A stretch of 64,000 bases of DNA from Flavobacterium phycosphaerae (GTDB taxonomy: Bacteria > Bacteroidota > Bacteroidia > Flavobacteriales > Flavobacteriaceae), in the NCBI RefSeq assembly GCF_010119235.1, contig NZ_JAAATZ010000001.1:2200501-2264500 (forward strand), written 5' to 3'. This document shows positions 63,058 to 64,000 of the stretch, in pieces; within the stretch, counting starts at the first letter, position 1, and each line of letters opens with the position of its first letter. The position numbers and the translations under genes are program-made. Under the pieces are notes generated by a model. It did no database searches. It was not told the DNA's origin and saw only the letters and a list, made by a program, of their open reading frames with translations.

Positions 63058-63232
63058 ACAACAACGCTATCCGGAACCAAAACGGTATACTCACTTCCAT
63101 TATGATAATATCGCCTACTATACCGGAGCTGATATAAGAAATCTAAGTTGAGGAGTTTTCGGTATTTCGCTATACCTCATTCATTTTGGCATGGCCTTTT
63201 TTTGCCATGATTTCTTATTTTTAACTGGTATT

Positions 63233-63292
63233 CTACACTTTGTAGCAAAACTTGTTGTAGCAAAATAATTTGCTACATGATTTAATGCTACA
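63233..63292. repeat. cluster of TGTAG/CTACA half-sites including a 9-bp inverted repeat
   Basis: Five half-sites occur in 60 bp (CTACA at 63233, TGTAG at 63241 and 63256, CTACA at 63273 and 63288). The best pair is TGTAGCAAA-ATAA-TTTGCTACA (63256-63277). Such clusters act as operators, replication iterons or recombinase arm sites. It lies in the 507-bp gap 62976-63482, between the terminator and the AT-rich last gene. Confidence 0.65.
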
Positions 63293-63482
63293 CTTTATTT
63301 TCATTTACAAAATGTTGCCAAAGCGATTCCCTGACTGTAACTAAGTAGCTGTTAGGCAGGGTTTACTTAAAAAATGTAAGTATAAGTTGTGTTAAATTTA
63401 TATATTAGCTGTTGATAAATTGGGGGGTAGTAGGGCTATCAACTAGTTAGCAGCAATTAGAAAATTAACCTAATCAAGACAT

Positions 63483-64000
63483 ATGATAAATTATAACTAT
63501 CTATTAATTAAGTCAATTATAACCGCAATTGGAGTAATTGTCTGTATAATCACTTTTTCTTATTGGCTATATAAATTAAAAAAAAATAAAAAAATAGCTT
63601 CTAAAGATTTTTATTTATCAATTTTTCTACTTTTTCTGAGTATTTGGGTTAATACATTTGATGAAGAATTTTTATATCGCTTCAATAGAGAACAATTATA
63701 TATAACTGATAATTTATGGATTGATGCAGGTGTAATTACAGGAATCATTCATGTTATCCAAGTTTTAACACCATTAATAGCGATTTTATTTATACTAATT
63801 AAATCATTTAAAAATGTAAATAACAGTCAAACTGAAAGTCAAGTAGAGGATTTTGTTCAAAAAGTATTTGCAAATGAAAAATTTCATACAGCTTTCTTAA
63901 CAAATCTACCTAAAGGGAAAAATGATGATGAATATGGCTTAGACTATATTCCTTTTATGCTACAAAGTATTGAAAATAAAAGGAAACGATTTAAAATATA
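63483..64000 (+). CDS. AT-rich membrane protein of unknown function (3' end beyond window)
   Basis: The frame starts at an ATG at 63483 and is open to the window edge (172 codons visible). Three hydrophobic segments are seen: ITAIGVIVCIITFSYWLY, FYLSIFLLFLSIWVNTF and GIIHVIQVLTPLIAILFILI. A soluble part begins at about residue 118 (VEDFVQKVFANEKFHTAFL). Base composition is more AT-rich than the neighbours, suggesting transfer. No family was recognised; membrane-anchored effectors of defence systems can look like this, but nothing specific supports it. Confidence 0.75.
   Translation, partial: MINYNYLLIKSIITAIGVIVCIITFSYWLYKLKKNKKIASKDFYLSIFLLFLSIWVNTFDEEFLYRFNREQLYITDNLWIDAGVITGIIHVIQVLTPLIAILFILIKSFKNVNNSQTESQVEDFVQKVFANEKFHTAFLTNLPKGKNDDEYGLDYIPFMLQSIENKRKRFKI

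Noticed and set aside
63351..63357. Integron-like core word GTTAGGC near the right edge
   Set aside because: A single 7-bp match without a paired site, integrase or cassette array; expected by chance.
1..64000. CRISPR array, tRNA or rRNA genes, transposases, prophage
   Set aside because: No regularly spaced repeats with unique spacers, no cloverleaf-like or rRNA segments and no transposase or phage motifs were seen by reading both strands; a covariance search could still find a short RNA.

Overview
The window looks like a chromosomal segment of a low-GC member of Flavobacteriaceae, most likely Flavobacterium or a close relative. The evidence is: two adjacent surface proteins and one leucine-rich-repeat protein ending in type IX secretion (T9SS type A) sorting domains; BshA of bacillithiol synthesis; a fused alpha/beta E1 of a branched-chain-type 2-oxoacid dehydrogenase; many SPII-type lipoproteins; weak Shine-Dalgarno signals; and repeated matches to the Bacteroidota promoter (TTTG, 17-23 bp, TAnnTTTG). 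No rRNA, tRNA, CRISPR array, transposase or phage gene was recognised.

Layout. 1-4.2 kb: coupled unknown exported genes, then a unit made of a multi-span membrane protein, a HisKA_3 kinase and a NarL/LuxR response regulator. 4.2-10.8 kb: cell-envelope genes (ridA, lptD, two tandem SPOR-tailed amidases, an MlaD-type MCE protein). 10.8-13.5 kb: an Fe-S/CCG electron-transfer pair with a HAD-like gene between its halves. 13.5-17.4 kb: PAP2 phosphatase and an MBOAT plus SGNH O-acylation pair. 17.4-22.6 kb: a NagZ/beta-lactamase-like fusion, bshA, small envelope proteins. 22.7-28.5 kb: aroC, a dicarboxylate symporter, two T9SS cargo proteins. 28.4-41.8 kb: housekeeping and accessory genes (DCC thioredoxin-like protein, mutS2, ung, transglutaminase-like protein, GNATs, nucleoside phosphorylase, SUI1, 2OG-Fe oxygenase, E1). 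42-44 kb: PAS histidine kinase and CheY-like receiver. 44.1-50.1 kb: a MarR-headed fatty-acid beta-oxidation operon. 50.1-59 kb: small membrane proteins, a candidate structured RNA, a DUF4382 lipoprotein, peptidase, acyl-CoA ligase, LTA-synthase-like enzyme and a tyrosine-phosphatase-like protein. 59-64 kb: pyrE, a NUDIX hydrolase, a large LRR/T9SS protein apparently inserted next to the NUDIX gene, and the edge of an AT-rich accessory region.

Three points matter most to a reader. First, lptD, mutS2 and the PAS kinase are each broken by single-base contractions of homopolymers (four sites), a pattern that looks more like base-calling error than gene decay. Second, the last 14 codons of the NUDIX gene occur again beyond the LRR gene, with the same amino acids but many synonymous changes and followed by a terminator: a footprint of insertion or allelic replacement. 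Third, the region 50896-51062 can fold on the minus strand into a closing stem, a large symmetric bubble and an apical hairpin, resembling 6S RNA. All functional calls come from reading the sequence; no database search was run.
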